Below, piece by piece: positions 45,499 through 54,491 of a DNA stretch of 64,000 nucleotides. Position numbers and translations under genes: made by a program. Below the pieces are notes generated by a model. The model was not told where the DNA came from. It saw only the letters and a list, made by a program, of their open reading frames with translations, and searched no databases. Position 1 is the stretch's first letter; the number at the start of each line of letters is the position of its first letter. Source of the stretch: Nocardioides sp. SLBN-35 (GTDB lineage: Bacteria > Actinomycetota > Actinomycetes > Propionibacteriales > Nocardioidaceae); NCBI RefSeq assembly GCF_006715725.1, contig NZ_VFNU01000001.1, positions 1,550,001-1,614,000 of the forward strand, read 5' to 3'.

Positions 45499-45536
45499 TG
45501 GGGTGGCGGCGATTCGATGAGCGCCGATCCACCCCA
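45499..45536 (+). terminator. Two-part hairpin between DUF2236 and protease genes
   Basis: TGGGGTGG-CGGCG (45499-45511) pairs with CGCCG-AT-CCACCCCA (45522-45536), thirteen pairs with a two-base bulge, around a ten-base loop. It has no T-run and ends seven bases before the GAAAGG box of the protease gene, so it could either end the upstream transcript or fold in the leader of the protease mRNA. Confidence 0.5.
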
Positions 45537-45555
45537 TCCATCGAAAGGTTCTTGC

Positions 45556-46377
45556 ATGTTGTCTTCCCGGATCCACAAGATCTCCGCCGGAGTCGCGTGC
45601 CTGGTCGCAGCCTTCGCGGGCGCGACCCTGTCGACCGCCGCCGATGCCGACAGCACCGCCGACGTGCCGACCTTCAAGGAGTTCGAGGCCTCGACGTACG
45701 TCGACGTCGACGGTGCCTACGTCGTCAACGGTGACGAGGCGATCAGCACCAGGTCCGACCTCCGCAAGTTCTACGACAGCATGGTCGAGTCCGGGAGGAC
45801 GCCGGACAACGGCCTCGTCGTGAACACCGTCAACGGTGCCGACGACAAGTGGAGCGCCACGCAGGTCGCCAACCTGACCTACTGCGTGAGCACCAAGTTC
45901 GGCACCCGCCACGACGACATCGTCGCCGCGATGAGCGCCGGCGCCGGCCTCTGGGAGGCCGCGTCGTCGAAGATCAACTTCGTCTACGTCCCCGCCCAGG
46001 ACGGCAAGTGCACGACCCGCAACAACTCCGTGCTGTTCTCGGTCGAGCCGGTCTCGACGTCGCAGTACATCGCGCGGGCGTTCTTCCCGAGCACCCCGAA
46101 GCGCCAGCGAAACGTCCTCGTCGACGACTCGATCTGGACCTCCGGCACCTGGGAGCCCGGCGACATCCTCGGACACGAGCTCGGCCACACGCTCGGCTTC
46201 CGTCACGAGCACACCCGGCCCGAGGCCGGCACCTGCTTCGAGGACAACAACTGGCGGCCGCTGACGCCGTACGACTCCTCGTCGATCATGCACTACCCCC
46301 AGTGCAACGGCGGCTCGGCCGACCTGGAGTTCCAAGCCTCCGACGCCGAGGGCGCGCGGGCGCTGTACGGCTCCTGA
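45556..46377 (+). CDS. Secreted astacin-like zinc metalloprotease
   Basis: A 273-residue exported protease. The N-terminus is a Sec signal (SSRIHKISAGVACLVAAFAGATLSTAADA, cleavage near residue 33). The metzincin motif HELGHTLGFRHEHTRPE (about 204-220) matches the astacin pattern HExxHxxGFxHExxR, and SSIMHYPQ supplies the Met-turn and Tyr. Cysteines in LTYCVSTKF, DGKCTTRN, GTCFEDN and YPQCNGG could form two disulfides. A propeptide of about 65 residues may lie between signal and catalytic domain. Alternative: a matrixin-related family with astacin-like active site. Confidence 0.85.
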   Translation: MLSSRIHKISAGVACLVAAFAGATLSTAADADSTADVPTFKEFEASTYVDVDGAYVVNGDEAISTRSDLRKFYDSMVESGRTPDNGLVVNTVNGADDKWSATQVANLTYCVSTKFGTRHDDIVAAMSAGAGLWEAASSKINFVYVPAQDGKCTTRNNSVLFSVEPVSTSQYIARAFFPSTPKRQRNVLVDDSIWTSGTWEPGDILGHELGHTLGFRHEHTRPEAGTCFEDNNWRPLTPYDSSSIMHYPQCNGGSADLEFQASDAEGARALYGS

Positions 46378-46383
46378 TCCGGT

Positions 46384-46415
46384 GAGGGGGCCCGGCCGCT
46401 GATTCGGGCCCCCTC
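46384..46415 (+). terminator. Hairpin terminator after the protease gene
   Basis: GAGGGGGCCCG (46384-46394) pairs perfectly with CGGGCCCCCTC (46405-46415) across ten bases. It begins six bases after the protease stop. No T-run. It separates the protease transcript from the ychF promoter just downstream. Confidence 0.75.
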
Positions 46416-46427
46416 GTCGTACCGCCC

Positions 46428-46439
46428 TAGAATCCGGCC
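46428..46439 (+). promoter_or_regulatory. Leaderless -10 for ychF
   Basis: TAGAAT at 46428-46433 lies six bases before GTG 46440. No ribosome-binding site is present. The hexamer is among the best in the window. Confidence 0.6.
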
Positions 46440-47513
46440 GTGGCACTCACCATCGGCATCGTCGGTCTCCCCAACGCGGGCAAGTCGACGCTCTTCAACG
46501 CGCTGACCAAGAACGACGTCCTCGCGGCGAACTACCCGTTCGCCACCATCGAGCCCAACGTGGGCGTGGTGGGCGTGCCCGACCCGCGCCTGGCCCAGCT
46601 CGCCGAGATCTTCGGCTCCGAGCGCCAGCTGCCCGCGACCGTCGAGTTCGTCGACATCGCCGGCATCGTCCGCGGCGCCTCGCAGGGCGAGGGCCTCGGC
46701 AACAAGTTCCTCGCCCACATCCGCGAGTCCGCCGCCATCTGCCAGGTGACCCGCGTGTTCCGCGACGAGGACGTCACCCACGTCGACGGCGAGGTCAACC
46801 CCGGCAACGACATCTCCACGATCCAGACCGAGCTGATCCTCGCCGACCTCGAGACGGTGGAGAAGTCCGTCGTACGGCTGGAGAAGGAGGCGCGCAAGGT
46901 CAAGGAGCTCGCCGCCAACCTCGAGGCCGCGCGTGAGGCCAAGGAGGCGCTCGAGGCCGGCACCCCGATCATCGCGACCTCGATCGACCGCTCGCTGCTG
47001 CGCGAGCTCTCGCTGCTCACCGCCAAGCCGTTCATCTACGTCTTCAACTGCGACGCCGACGAGCTCCAGGACGACGAGCTGAAGGCCAGGATGAGCGAGC
47101 TTGTCGCCCCCGCCGAGGCGATCTTCCTGGACGCGAAGTTCGAGTCCGAGCTGATCGAGCTCGACGACGAGGAGGCCGCCGAGTTCCTTGCCGAGGCCGG
47201 CGTCACCGAGCCCGGCCTGGAGGTGCTGGCCCGGGTCGGTTTCGACACCCTCGGCCTGCAGACCTACCTCACCGCGGGCCCCAAGGAGTCCCGCGCGTGG
47301 ACCATCCCCAAGGGCGCCACCGCCCCCGAGGCCGCCGGTGTCATCCACACCGACTTCCAGAAGGGCTTCATCAAGGCCGAGGTCGTGTCCTTCGAGGACC
47401 TGCTCGCTGCCGGGTCGATGAACAAGGCCAAGGAAGCCGGCAAGGTCCGGATGGAGGGCAAGGACTACGTCATGGCCGATGGCGACGTGGTGGAGTTCCG
47501 CTTCAACGTCTGA
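46440..47513 (+). CDS. ychF: Redox-regulated P-loop ATPase/GTPase YchF
   Basis: YchF is an Obg-family NTPase that binds ribosomes and is linked to stress responses. The 357-residue protein has G1 GLPNAGKSTLFNAL, the switch PFATIEPNVG, G3 EFVDIAGIVRGASQGEGLGNKFL, a coiled-coil insertion (about 135-175), FNCDADEL in place of the G4 NKxD (as usual for this ATP-preferring member) and a TGS domain (SRAWTIPKGATAPEAAGVIHTDFQKGFIKAEV). GTG start fixed by the -10 box. Confidence 0.96.
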   Translation: MALTIGIVGLPNAGKSTLFNALTKNDVLAANYPFATIEPNVGVVGVPDPRLAQLAEIFGSERQLPATVEFVDIAGIVRGASQGEGLGNKFLAHIRESAAICQVTRVFRDEDVTHVDGEVNPGNDISTIQTELILADLETVEKSVVRLEKEARKVKELAANLEAAREAKEALEAGTPIIATSIDRSLLRELSLLTAKPFIYVFNCDADELQDDELKARMSELVAPAEAIFLDAKFESELIELDDEEAAEFLAEAGVTEPGLEVLARVGFDTLGLQTYLTAGPKESRAWTIPKGATAPEAAGVIHTDFQKGFIKAEVVSFEDLLAAGSMNKAKEAGKVRMEGKDYVMADGDVVEFRFNV

Positions 47514-47626
47514 CAGAGGCAGGGGCGCATTCGTCCGTCCCAACCTGTCGAACCGGGCGACCCCTGTTCGTTGTCGAGGTGAGAGGCGCTCCGAGCGGCG
47601 CCACCACGACCACCGAAGGAGCGCAG

Positions 47627-48460
47627 ATGACCCATCCGCAGGGAAAGGTCCGCCGCCTGTTCGAGCTGATCGAACCGATCGCCACCGTCAGCTTCTCCGA
47701 GGACGTCGACCGCGCGTTCCGGGAGGTCGGCATGCGCAACTTCTGGGACGGCTACTTCGCCGGCCGCGCGGCGCCCCTGGGACTCGCGCCCGCCGAGGTC
47801 GTCCACGCCGCGTTCTACAACTTCGCGGACGGCGAGGTGGCTCGTCACATCCCGTGGGTGTGGACGCGCATCAGCCCCGAAGAGGCGATCTCGCTGCGGG
47901 AGCGGGCCAGCGCCGCCGCACTGCGTCGGAAGCTCGGCGACATCGCCGAGGATGCCGGCCTGCAACGGATCGCCGACCTCGCCACCCGGGCGGCGGTCAG
48001 CGCCCCGACCGAGGGGCGGGCTCTGTACGCCGGCCTCCGGGCGCTCGCCGTACCCGAGGACCCTGTCGCACGCCTGTGGCATGCGACCACGCTGCTTCGC
48101 GAGCACCGTGGGGACGGCCACATCGCCGCCCTGTTGGCCCACGGCATCGGCGGGATCGAGGGACATGCCCTCCTGGCGGCGTCCTTCGGCCTGACGCTCG
48201 AGACCTTCGGCCGGACCCACCACCTGCCCGGGGCCGAGCTGGCAACGGTCGCCGCCGGCCTGCGCAGCCGCGGGCTGCTGGACGGCGACGGCGCGCTGAC
48301 GGATGCCGGCCGCACCACCAAGCAGCGGATCGAGGACCTCACCGACACGCTCGCGACCGCCCCCTACCTGGCCTTGGACGCCGAGGAGCTCGACGAGCTG
48401 ATCGCAGGACTCGGGCCGGTGTTCGCCGCGGCGTACGAACACGTTCCGCTCGACTCGTGA
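47627..48460 (+). CDS. SCO6745-like helical protein
   Basis: A 277-residue protein resembling the SCO6745 family of actinobacteria, of unknown function. The opening HPQGKVRRLFELIEPIATVSFSEDVDRAFREVGMRNFWDGYFAGRAAPLG and VVHAAFYNFADGEVARHIPWVWT are characteristic; the C-terminal part (GAELATVAAGLRSRGLLDGDGALTDAGRTTKQRIEDLTD) looks like a winged helix, suggesting a MarR-like ancestor. GAAGGAG precedes the ATG, so the mRNA is led. Between ychF and the EamA transporter, each apparently separate. Confidence 0.75.
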   Translation: MTHPQGKVRRLFELIEPIATVSFSEDVDRAFREVGMRNFWDGYFAGRAAPLGLAPAEVVHAAFYNFADGEVARHIPWVWTRISPEEAISLRERASAAALRRKLGDIAEDAGLQRIADLATRAAVSAPTEGRALYAGLRALAVPEDPVARLWHATTLLREHRGDGHIAALLAHGIGGIEGHALLAASFGLTLETFGRTHHLPGAELATVAAGLRSRGLLDGDGALTDAGRTTKQRIEDLTDTLATAPYLALDAEELDELIAGLGPVFAAAYEHVPLDS

Positions 48461-48628
48461 CGTTCCTCCTGGCGAGCTTCCGGTACGACGGCGCGCTGCT
48501 CCTCGCGGCGTCGAGGAACTGCCAGTCTGCGTCGACCCGCTGCCAATCGACGCCGCAGCGCAATATCGCGTGGCGCGCGGGCTGTTGTCCTCGTCAGGAT
48601 CGGTGGTGACCAGGCAGGCAGGAGTCCG

Positions 48629-49552
48629 ATGAACAGGCAGGCTCGTCTCGGCATGGTCGCGACCGCCCTCGCGATCGTGTACGTCGTGTGGGGCTCGACG
48701 TACCTCGGCATCCGGGTGGTCGTCGAGGACGTGCCACCGCTGACGGGGATGGGTGCGCGGTTCATCGCGGCCGGGCTGCTCCTCGGTGTGGTGTTGCGGC
48801 TGCGCGGCGTCTCGGTGCGGGTCGGTCGCGGGGAGCTCCTCGGTGCAGCCCTGCTCGGGCTGATGCTGCCGCTGCTGGGCAACGGCCTGGTGGCGGTCGG
48901 CGAGAGCAAGGGCGCGCCGAGCGGGGTCGCGGCGCTGCTCGTCGCGGCAGTGCCGCTGTGGGTGGTGGCCTACCGGTTCGCGGGCGGCGACCGGCCGCGG
49001 GGGTGGTCGGTGCTGGGCGTGGTGCTGGGATTCGTCGGTCTCGCGTGGCTCGTGCTGGGCGGGCGCGGCCAGGGCGAGGTTCCGCTCGTCGGCGCGGCGT
49101 TCGTGCTGGCGGCCAGCGGGTTCTGGGCGTTCGGCTCGTGGGTGCAACCCCGCCTCACCCTCCCGAAGGACCCGTTCGTGCTCGCGGTCCACGAGATGTG
49201 GACCGGCGGGGTGATGATGGTGGCGCTGGGTCTCGCCGTGGGGGAGTCGCCCACCCCGTTCGCGTACGACGCCCGGACCTGGCTCGCGTGGCTGTACCTC
49301 GTCGTGATCGGGTCGATGGTCGGGTTCAGCGCGTACGTGTGGTTGCTCGCCAATGCGCCGATCGGCCTCGTCGCCACCTACGCGTACGTCAATCCGGTCG
49401 TCGCGGTCCTCCTCGGCCGGGCCCTGCTCGACGAGCCGATCACGAGTGCCGTGCTCGTCGGGGGCCTGGTGATCGTCGCGGCCGTCGCCGTCGTGATCAC
49501 CGTCGAGCGACCACCCCGGCCGGCGGAGGACCCGGTGCTCGACCCGGCCTGA
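48629..49552 (+). CDS. EamA-family (DMT) membrane transporter
   Basis: A 307-residue ten-helix metabolite transporter with two EamA repeats. The first begins ALAIVYVVWGSTYLGIRVVVEDVPPLTGMGARFIAAG; the second includes AAFVLAASGFWAFGSWVQPRLTLP and the AYVNPVVAVLLGRALLDEPITSAVLVGGLVIVAAV end motif. Substrates of such RhaT/YdcZ-like carriers range over amino acids, drugs and sugars; none can be inferred here. GGCAGGAG is the ribosome-binding site. The 168-base gap upstream shows nothing I recognise. Confidence 0.88.
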   Translation: MNRQARLGMVATALAIVYVVWGSTYLGIRVVVEDVPPLTGMGARFIAAGLLLGVVLRLRGVSVRVGRGELLGAALLGLMLPLLGNGLVAVGESKGAPSGVAALLVAAVPLWVVAYRFAGGDRPRGWSVLGVVLGFVGLAWLVLGGRGQGEVPLVGAAFVLAASGFWAFGSWVQPRLTLPKDPFVLAVHEMWTGGVMMVALGLAVGESPTPFAYDARTWLAWLYLVVIGSMVGFSAYVWLLANAPIGLVATYAYVNPVVAVLLGRALLDEPITSAVLVGGLVIVAAVAVVITVERPPRPAEDPVLDPA

Positions 49553-49564
49553 GCGTGGCGCGCC

Positions 49565-50209
49565 CTACCGACGGAACGTCAGGTGGACCGTGCCGCTCTC
49601 CGCGGTCTCGGTGACGACGTCGTAGCCGTCCTCCAGGCCACGCAGGTCGTCCCAGAGCCGGATGCCGCGGCCGAGCAGGATCGGCGCGATCGCGACGTGG
49701 AGCCGGTCGACGAGGCCGGCCGCGAGGAAGTCGCGGACCACGCGGGCGCCGCCGCCGATCCGGACGTCCTTGCCGTCGGCGACCGCGAGGGCGCGGTCGA
49801 GGGCCTCGCGGGGGGTGGCGGAGAGGAAGTGGAAGGTGGTGCCACCGGCCATCTCGATCGGGGGTCGTGGGGCGCCGTGGGACAGCACGAACACGGGGAT
49901 CCGGAACGGCGGCTCGTCACCCCACCAGCCGCGCCAGTCGGGGTCGTCGGGGAAGTCGTGCAGGCCGAACATCCCGGCGCCCATGATCTCCGCGCCGAGC
50001 TCGGCGAAGTACGCCTCGGCGTACCTGTCGTCGACACCGGTGGTGCCCGCGCCCGAGGTGTCGTGCAGCACCCGCTCGCGGAAGGTCCGGGTCGCGGTGT
50101 AGGCGCCGGTCAGGCGCGGCCAGTCGTCACCGAAGGGGTTCTCGGGCGTCTGGTCGGTCGTCGTCGCGAATCCGTCCAGCGAGATGTTGAGGTCGACCCG
50201 GACTGCCAT
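49565..50209 (-). CDS. Dihydrofolate reductase family protein
   Basis: A 214-residue RibD_C/DHFR-fold protein of the group often annotated as dihydrofolate reductase family: MAVRVDLNISLDGFATTTDQTPENPFGDDW, AEIMGAGMFGLHD, PVFVLSHGAPRPP, KDVRIGGGARVVRDFLAAGLVDRLHVAIAPILLGRGIRLWDDL. It belongs to a different subgroup from the reductase at 43.6-44.3 kb. The substrate is unknown. Minus-strand TAGGCT (50216-50221) six bases ahead of the ATG makes it leaderless. Divergent from the VOC gene 54 bases away. Confidence 0.85.
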   Translation of the reverse strand: MAVRVDLNISLDGFATTTDQTPENPFGDDWPRLTGAYTATRTFRERVLHDTSGAGTTGVDDRYAEAYFAELGAEIMGAGMFGLHDFPDDPDWRGWWGDEPPFRIPVFVLSHGAPRPPIEMAGGTTFHFLSATPREALDRALAVADGKDVRIGGGARVVRDFLAAGLVDRLHVAIAPILLGRGIRLWDDLRGLEDGYDVVTETAESGTVHLTFRR

Positions 50210-50251
50210 CGCGCCAGCCTACTGGCGACGGTGGCAGGCCGGGGCGACGGC

Positions 50252-50263
50252 TAGGGTCGGCCC
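50252..50263 (+). promoter_or_regulatory. Leaderless -10 for the VOC gene
   Basis: TAGGGT at 50252-50257 is six bases before GTG 50264. The divergent gene on the minus strand has its own TAGGCT at 50216-50221, so two leaderless promoters face away from each other across 30 bases. Confidence 0.55.
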
Positions 50264-50917
50264 GTGACCGTCGCCCTCGCCGACCTGCTCGTCGCCGACC
50301 CGCCGGAGGCGTGGCGGGAGGCCGGGTTCGCCGTGGACGACGACGGGACCTGCCGGGTCGGAGCGGTGCGGATCCGGCTCGTCGGGCGCGAGCACGGGAC
50401 GGGCATCGTCGGGTGGGCGCTCGGCAATGTGCCCGAGGGCACCACCGACCTCGACGGCGTCCCGACCACCGTGTCCGCGGCCGCTCCGGCGCAGGGCGCC
50501 ACCCATCCCAACGGGGTGACCCACCTCGACCACGTCGTCCTCCTCTCGCCCGACCTCGCGCGGACCACCGCCGCGCTGGCGGCGGTGGGGCTCGACGTAC
50601 GGCGGGAGCGGGACGGCGCACTCGCAGGGGCGCCGATGCGGCAGGTGTTCTACCGCCTGGGCGCGGTGATCCTCGAGGTGGTCGGGGCGCCGGGCGTCGC
50701 CGGCGAGGGACCTGCCGGCCTGTGGGGACTGACCCACACCGTCGCGGACATCGACGCGGCGGCGGCGCTGCTCGGGGAGCGCACCAGCCCGGTGAAGGAC
50801 GCGGTCCAGCCGGGGCGGCGGATCACCACGCTGCGGCATCGCGACCTCGGGATGTCGGTGCGGACGGCCCTGATCTCCCCCCCACATCCGCGCCCAGGGC
50901 TGACAATGTCTCGATGA
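50264..50917 (+). CDS. VOC (glyoxalase/extradiol-fold) family protein
   Basis: A 217-residue protein whose second half has the vicinal-oxygen-chelate fold: GVTHLDHVVLLSPDLARTTAALAAVGLDVRRER (first beta-alpha-beta unit with metal His) and RQVFYRLGAVILEVVGAP, LWGLTHTVADIDAAAALLGER. The N-terminal 85 residues are an additional degenerate half. Function ranges in the family from lyases to resistance proteins; none is assignable. GTG start set by the -10 box. Its stop overlaps the next gene by ATGA. Confidence 0.8.
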   Translation: MTVALADLLVADPPEAWREAGFAVDDDGTCRVGAVRIRLVGREHGTGIVGWALGNVPEGTTDLDGVPTTVSAAAPAQGATHPNGVTHLDHVVLLSPDLARTTAALAAVGLDVRRERDGALAGAPMRQVFYRLGAVILEVVGAPGVAGEGPAGLWGLTHTVADIDAAAALLGERTSPVKDAVQPGRRITTLRHRDLGMSVRTALISPPHPRPGLTMSR

Positions 50918-51750
50918 AGTCACGCATCGGGGCAGTGCTCATCCTTCTCGCGGCGCTCGCGCTCGCCGGCTGCGGAGGCGACGACGAGCCGCGCGGCGCA
51001 GCCTCGCCGACGCCGACCCCCACGCCCAGCGCCTCGACGCCCAGCGCCACCCAGGCGCCGTGGCAGGCCCTCGACGGCCCGCTCGGCCGCTGCGGCCCCC
51101 AGCCCGCGGACGTCGCGGACACCGGGTTCGCGCCGACGGTCATCGAGGACGCCGAGGTCGGGAAGGTCAGCGCGGTGACCGCCGGGACCGGGCCGACGGT
51201 CGCGGTGCTGCTGCACCAGACCGACGGCAACGGTCTGTGCGGCTGGCTGCCGTACGCCGCCGACCTGGTCGCGCAGGGCGTGCAGGTGCTGGCGATCGAC
51301 CTGTGCGGGTACGGCGAGTCGAAGTGTCGCGGCGATCGCAAGGGACCGCACCAGGTGGATGCCGTCGGCGTGGCCGTGCGCGAGGCGCGGACCCGGTTGG
51401 GCGCGACCAGGGTCGTGGTCGTCGGCGCCTCGATGGGTGGCAGCGTGGCGCTGATGACGGCTGCCACCGTCCCGGACGTGGACGCCGCCGTGGACCTGTC
51501 CGGGCCGGTCGACTGGGAGGGGATGGAGGTCGTCGACGGCGGGCGCGCGCTGAAGGTGCCGGTGCTGGTCGCGATGGCCGACGGCGAGGGCGAGGACCAG
51601 GTCACCGGAGCGCAGGCGATCGTCGACCAGGCGCCGGAGGGCAGCCGGTTCGAGGCCGCCGAGTCCGGTCACGGCTACGACCTGCTCCTCGACGCGGACG
51701 CCCAGCCGCTGCCGCTCGCGGAGACCGTCGCGACCTGGATCCGCGGCTGA
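50914..51750 (+). CDS. Alpha/beta-hydrolase lipoprotein
   Basis: A 278-residue exported hydrolase. The signal ends in lipobox LAGC with Cys20, followed by a Pro/Thr/Ser linker. The fold shows TVAVLLHQTDGNGLCGWLPYAADLVAQGVQVLAIDLCGYGES, the nucleophile elbow GASMGGSVA, an acid in VLVAMADGEGEDQ and His in ESGHGYDLL. Substrate unknown. It overlaps the VOC gene by four bases and also has a GACAAT hexamer (50902-50907) six bases before its ATG, so it may be transcribed both with and without the VOC gene. Confidence 0.82.
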   Translation: MKSRIGAVLILLAALALAGCGGDDEPRGAASPTPTPTPSASTPSATQAPWQALDGPLGRCGPQPADVADTGFAPTVIEDAEVGKVSAVTAGTGPTVAVLLHQTDGNGLCGWLPYAADLVAQGVQVLAIDLCGYGESKCRGDRKGPHQVDAVGVAVREARTRLGATRVVVVGASMGGSVALMTAATVPDVDAAVDLSGPVDWEGMEVVDGGRALKVPVLVAMADGEGEDQVTGAQAIVDQAPEGSRFEAAESGHGYDLLLDADAQPLPLAETVATWIRG

Positions 51751-51759
51751 GCCGCAGAG

Positions 51760-51975
51760 TCAGGGACGGCGCTGCAGGACCACCCAGCCGAGCGCCACGC
51801 CGAACCCGGCGACGATCGGGCCGATGAGCGAGAAGGTGTTGGACGTCTCGTCGCCGATGACGCCCCAGGACAGCAGGGTCCAGTAGCCGCCGACGAGCAG
51901 CAGCGCGATCGCCGGCGGCAGGCCGAACAGCAGCCGCTGCCAGCGCGGGCGGACGCCGTACCGGTCCTGGTCCAT
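51760..51975 (-). CDS. Small two-helix membrane protein
   Basis: A 71-residue protein with two hydrophobic segments (LLFGLPPAIALLLVGGYWTLLSWG and SLIGPIVAGFGVALGWVVL). No family recognised. The start is supported by a minus-strand TAGCCT (51982-51987) six bases upstream, a leaderless arrangement. It converges with the hydrolase gene nine bases away and is divergent from the molybdenum hydroxylase gene. Confidence 0.65.
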   Translation of the reverse strand: MDQDRYGVRPRWQRLLFGLPPAIALLLVGGYWTLLSWGVIGDETSNTFSLIGPIVAGFGVALGWVVLQRRP

Positions 51976-51999
51976 GCCCCGAGGCTACTGGGACCCGTC

Positions 52000-52015
52000 T
52001 TGGAGCAGTCTCCAA
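52000..52015. promoter_or_regulatory. Palindrome upstream of the molybdenum hydroxylase pair
   Basis: TTGGAG-CAGT-CTCCAA is a perfect six-base-arm palindrome, and a further half site TTGGAC lies at 52022-52027. It is 120 bases before the oxidoreductase start and is a candidate operator, possibly for the PucR-like regulator encoded beyond the pair. Confidence 0.4.
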
Positions 52016-52135
52016 CCCGCCTTGGACCGACTCACATGGTCAGGGCGGTGTGACGGGTGCCACGCTGCAGGAGGCCACCCGTTGTGGCGCTGCATGGGGC
52101 GGCGCCGGCCTCGGACGAACGGGAGACGTTCCGTC

Positions 52136-54481
52136 ATGTCGCACGACCAGACGACCGACCAGGGGGACCGGCAGCCGACCGGTCGTCTCACCCGCCGCTC
52201 CTTCGTCGGCTACGTGATGGGTGGCACCGGCCTCGTCGTCGCGGCCGACCTCGCGCTCGGCGCCGCGCCCGCGCAGGCGGCCGGGCTGCCGATCCCGTCG
52301 GTGCCGCAGATCCCCGAGCTCTACGACCTCAACGACTTCCTCACCCACTGCACCCTGCCGACCTCGAACCTGATCGCGATCCACGTCGACGACCAGGGCG
52401 ACGCCCACTTCGCGCTGCCGCGGATGGAGGTCGGGCAGGGCATCACCACCTCGACGGCGATGATCATCGCCGAGGAGCTCGACCTGCCCGTCGAGCGTGT
52501 GCACGTGACGCTCGCGCCGGCCCGCAGGGAGCTGCTGTTCAACCAGCTCACCGGCGGTTCCAACACCACCATCTCGACGTACACCCCGATCCGGGTCGCC
52601 GCCGCCGTCGCCCGCAAGGCGCTTCTCGACGCCGCCGCGATCCAGCTCGGTGCGCTCGTCACCACACTCAGCGTCAAGGGCGGCGTGATCTACGACCTGC
52701 TCGGCAACGCGCTCCCGTACGGCGAGGCGGCGGCCCTGGCCGCGCCGGCGACCACGAAGCAGGTGAAGGTCGAGCTCAAGACGCTCAGCGAGCACAAGGT
52801 CGTCGGCACGCCGCAGCGCCGCCTCGACGCCCGCGACGCGGTGACCGGGCGCAAGCAGTTCGCGATGGACCTCGACGTCCCCGGTGCGCTGCCGACCATG
52901 GTCTGCCGCGCCCCCGACCTCAACGGCACGGCCACGGCGATCCGCAACCAGGCCGCCGTCGAGGCGATGCCCGGCGTCACCCACGTCGCGATCATCCCGA
53001 CCGGAGTCGCGGTGCGCGCGAAGACCTTCGGGCAGTGCATCGACGCGGTCCGAGCGCTGGACGTGGCGTGGAAGGGCGGCACCGTCGCGGGGAAGTCGTC
53101 GGCCGACATCCTCAAGGAGCTGCGCTCGGCGCAGCTGCCGCTCGCCGTGCCGAAGCTCGGCGCGACCACCGTCGAGGGCGACTTCGTCTTCCACTTCCGC
53201 AGCGGCTCGGCGCTCGAGCCCAACTGCGCGGTCGCGGACGTCAAGGACGGGACCGCCACGATCTGGGGCGGCCTGAAGTCGCCGGTCGACGCGCAGTCCA
53301 AGGTCGCGAAGGCCCTCGGGCTCGCGCCGGACGAGGTCACCGTCAACGTCGTGCAGGGTGGCGGCTCCTTCGGCCGCAAGCTGTTCAGCGATGCCGCCAT
53401 CGAGGCCGCTCACGCGTCGAAGGCGTTCGGGGCGCCGGTGAAGCTGATGTGGCACCGCGCCGACGAGCCGCGACAGGGGCGCGTGCACCCGATGGCGACC
53501 TCGCGGGTGCGGGCCACGGTGCTGCTCGGCAGCGTGGTCAGCTTCGAGCAGCGGCACACCTCGGTGTCGACCGACTTCACCCACGGACTGGGGGAGCGGC
53601 TCACCGCCGAGGTCGCGGCCCTGCCGACCGGCCTGGCCAACCTCGGCTTCTCCGAGACGATCTTCCTCCTCAGCCAGGAGCTCCCCTACAACTTCGGGGT
53701 CGTCACCCAGCTGCTCAACGAGTCCAACCGTGACTTCGACCGGTTCAACACCAGCTCGGTGCGCAACATCTACTCGCCCGACGTACGCACCGCCAACGAG
53801 CTGATCGTCGACCAGCTGGCCGCGAAGCTGAACCTGGACCCGGTCGCGTTCCGGTTGAAGTACCTCAAGAGCGGCATCGTCAAGAACGTGCTGCGCAGGG
53901 CCGCCGAGCTCGGCGAGTGGGGCAAGCAGATGCCCAAGGGCACGGCGCAGGGCATCGCGATCCACAAGGAGTACAAGGGCGCCACGGCCGTCGTCGTCGA
54001 GATCGACTGCCGCCCCGAGACCGTCAACCGCAAGGTCCGCGACGCCGTCACCGGGCCGCGGGTCACCAGGGCGACGGTCGTCGTCGACTGCGGCCTCGCG
54101 ATCAACCCGCTCGGCGTGCAGGCGCAGATGATGGGCGGATTCTCCGACGGCATGGCCCAGGCGCTGAGCTACAGCAACCACCTCGTCGACGGGCACTTCC
54201 TCGAGGCCAGCTGGGACAACTCGGCCTACACCCGGCAGTGGAACACGCCGTTGGAGTTCCACTGCGAGGTGATCGACTCCGACCGCCAGGAGCCCGGCGG
54301 GATCGGGGAGGCCGGCGTGGCCGCGTCGATGGCTGCGGTCGCGTGTGCCTACGCCCGGGCCACCGGGTCGATGCCGACCGAGTTCCCGATCAACTTCAAC
54401 GCCCCGCTGCACTTCGAGCCGAAGTCGTTCGTCCCGTCCGTCCCCGAGTCGCCGACCAACGGCCTCGACTACGTCTCCTGA
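52136..54481 (+). CDS. Isoquinoline 1-oxidoreductase-like molybdenum subunit (IorB type), Tat-exported
   Basis: A 781-residue molybdopterin-cytosine-dinucleotide hydroxylase subunit. A twin-arginine signal begins at residues 20-21 (TRRSFVGYVMGGTGLVVAADLALGAAPAQAA), so the folded enzyme is exported. Two aldehyde-oxidase-like repeats follow; cofactor motifs include QGGGSFGRKLF and the catalytic Glu in PGGIGEAGVAAS. Family members hydroxylate N-heterocycles or oxidise aldehydes; the substrate is not readable. GGGAGA lies about nine bases before the ATG. The gene precedes its iron-sulfur partner, the reverse of the classical iorAB order. Confidence 0.88.
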   Translation: MSHDQTTDQGDRQPTGRLTRRSFVGYVMGGTGLVVAADLALGAAPAQAAGLPIPSVPQIPELYDLNDFLTHCTLPTSNLIAIHVDDQGDAHFALPRMEVGQGITTSTAMIIAEELDLPVERVHVTLAPARRELLFNQLTGGSNTTISTYTPIRVAAAVARKALLDAAAIQLGALVTTLSVKGGVIYDLLGNALPYGEAAALAAPATTKQVKVELKTLSEHKVVGTPQRRLDARDAVTGRKQFAMDLDVPGALPTMVCRAPDLNGTATAIRNQAAVEAMPGVTHVAIIPTGVAVRAKTFGQCIDAVRALDVAWKGGTVAGKSSADILKELRSAQLPLAVPKLGATTVEGDFVFHFRSGSALEPNCAVADVKDGTATIWGGLKSPVDAQSKVAKALGLAPDEVTVNVVQGGGSFGRKLFSDAAIEAAHASKAFGAPVKLMWHRADEPRQGRVHPMATSRVRATVLLGSVVSFEQRHTSVSTDFTHGLGERLTAEVAALPTGLANLGFSETIFLLSQELPYNFGVVTQLLNESNRDFDRFNTSSVRNIYSPDVRTANELIVDQLAAKLNLDPVAFRLKYLKSGIVKNVLRRAAELGEWGKQMPKGTAQGIAIHKEYKGATAVVVEIDCRPETVNRKVRDAVTGPRVTRATVVVDCGLAINPLGVQAQMMGGFSDGMAQALSYSNHLVDGHFLEASWDNSAYTRQWNTPLEFHCEVIDSDRQEPGGIGEAGVAASMAAVACAYARATGSMPTEFPINFNAPLHFEPKSFVPSVPESPTNGLDYVS

Positions 54482-54491
54482 GGACCCCGCC

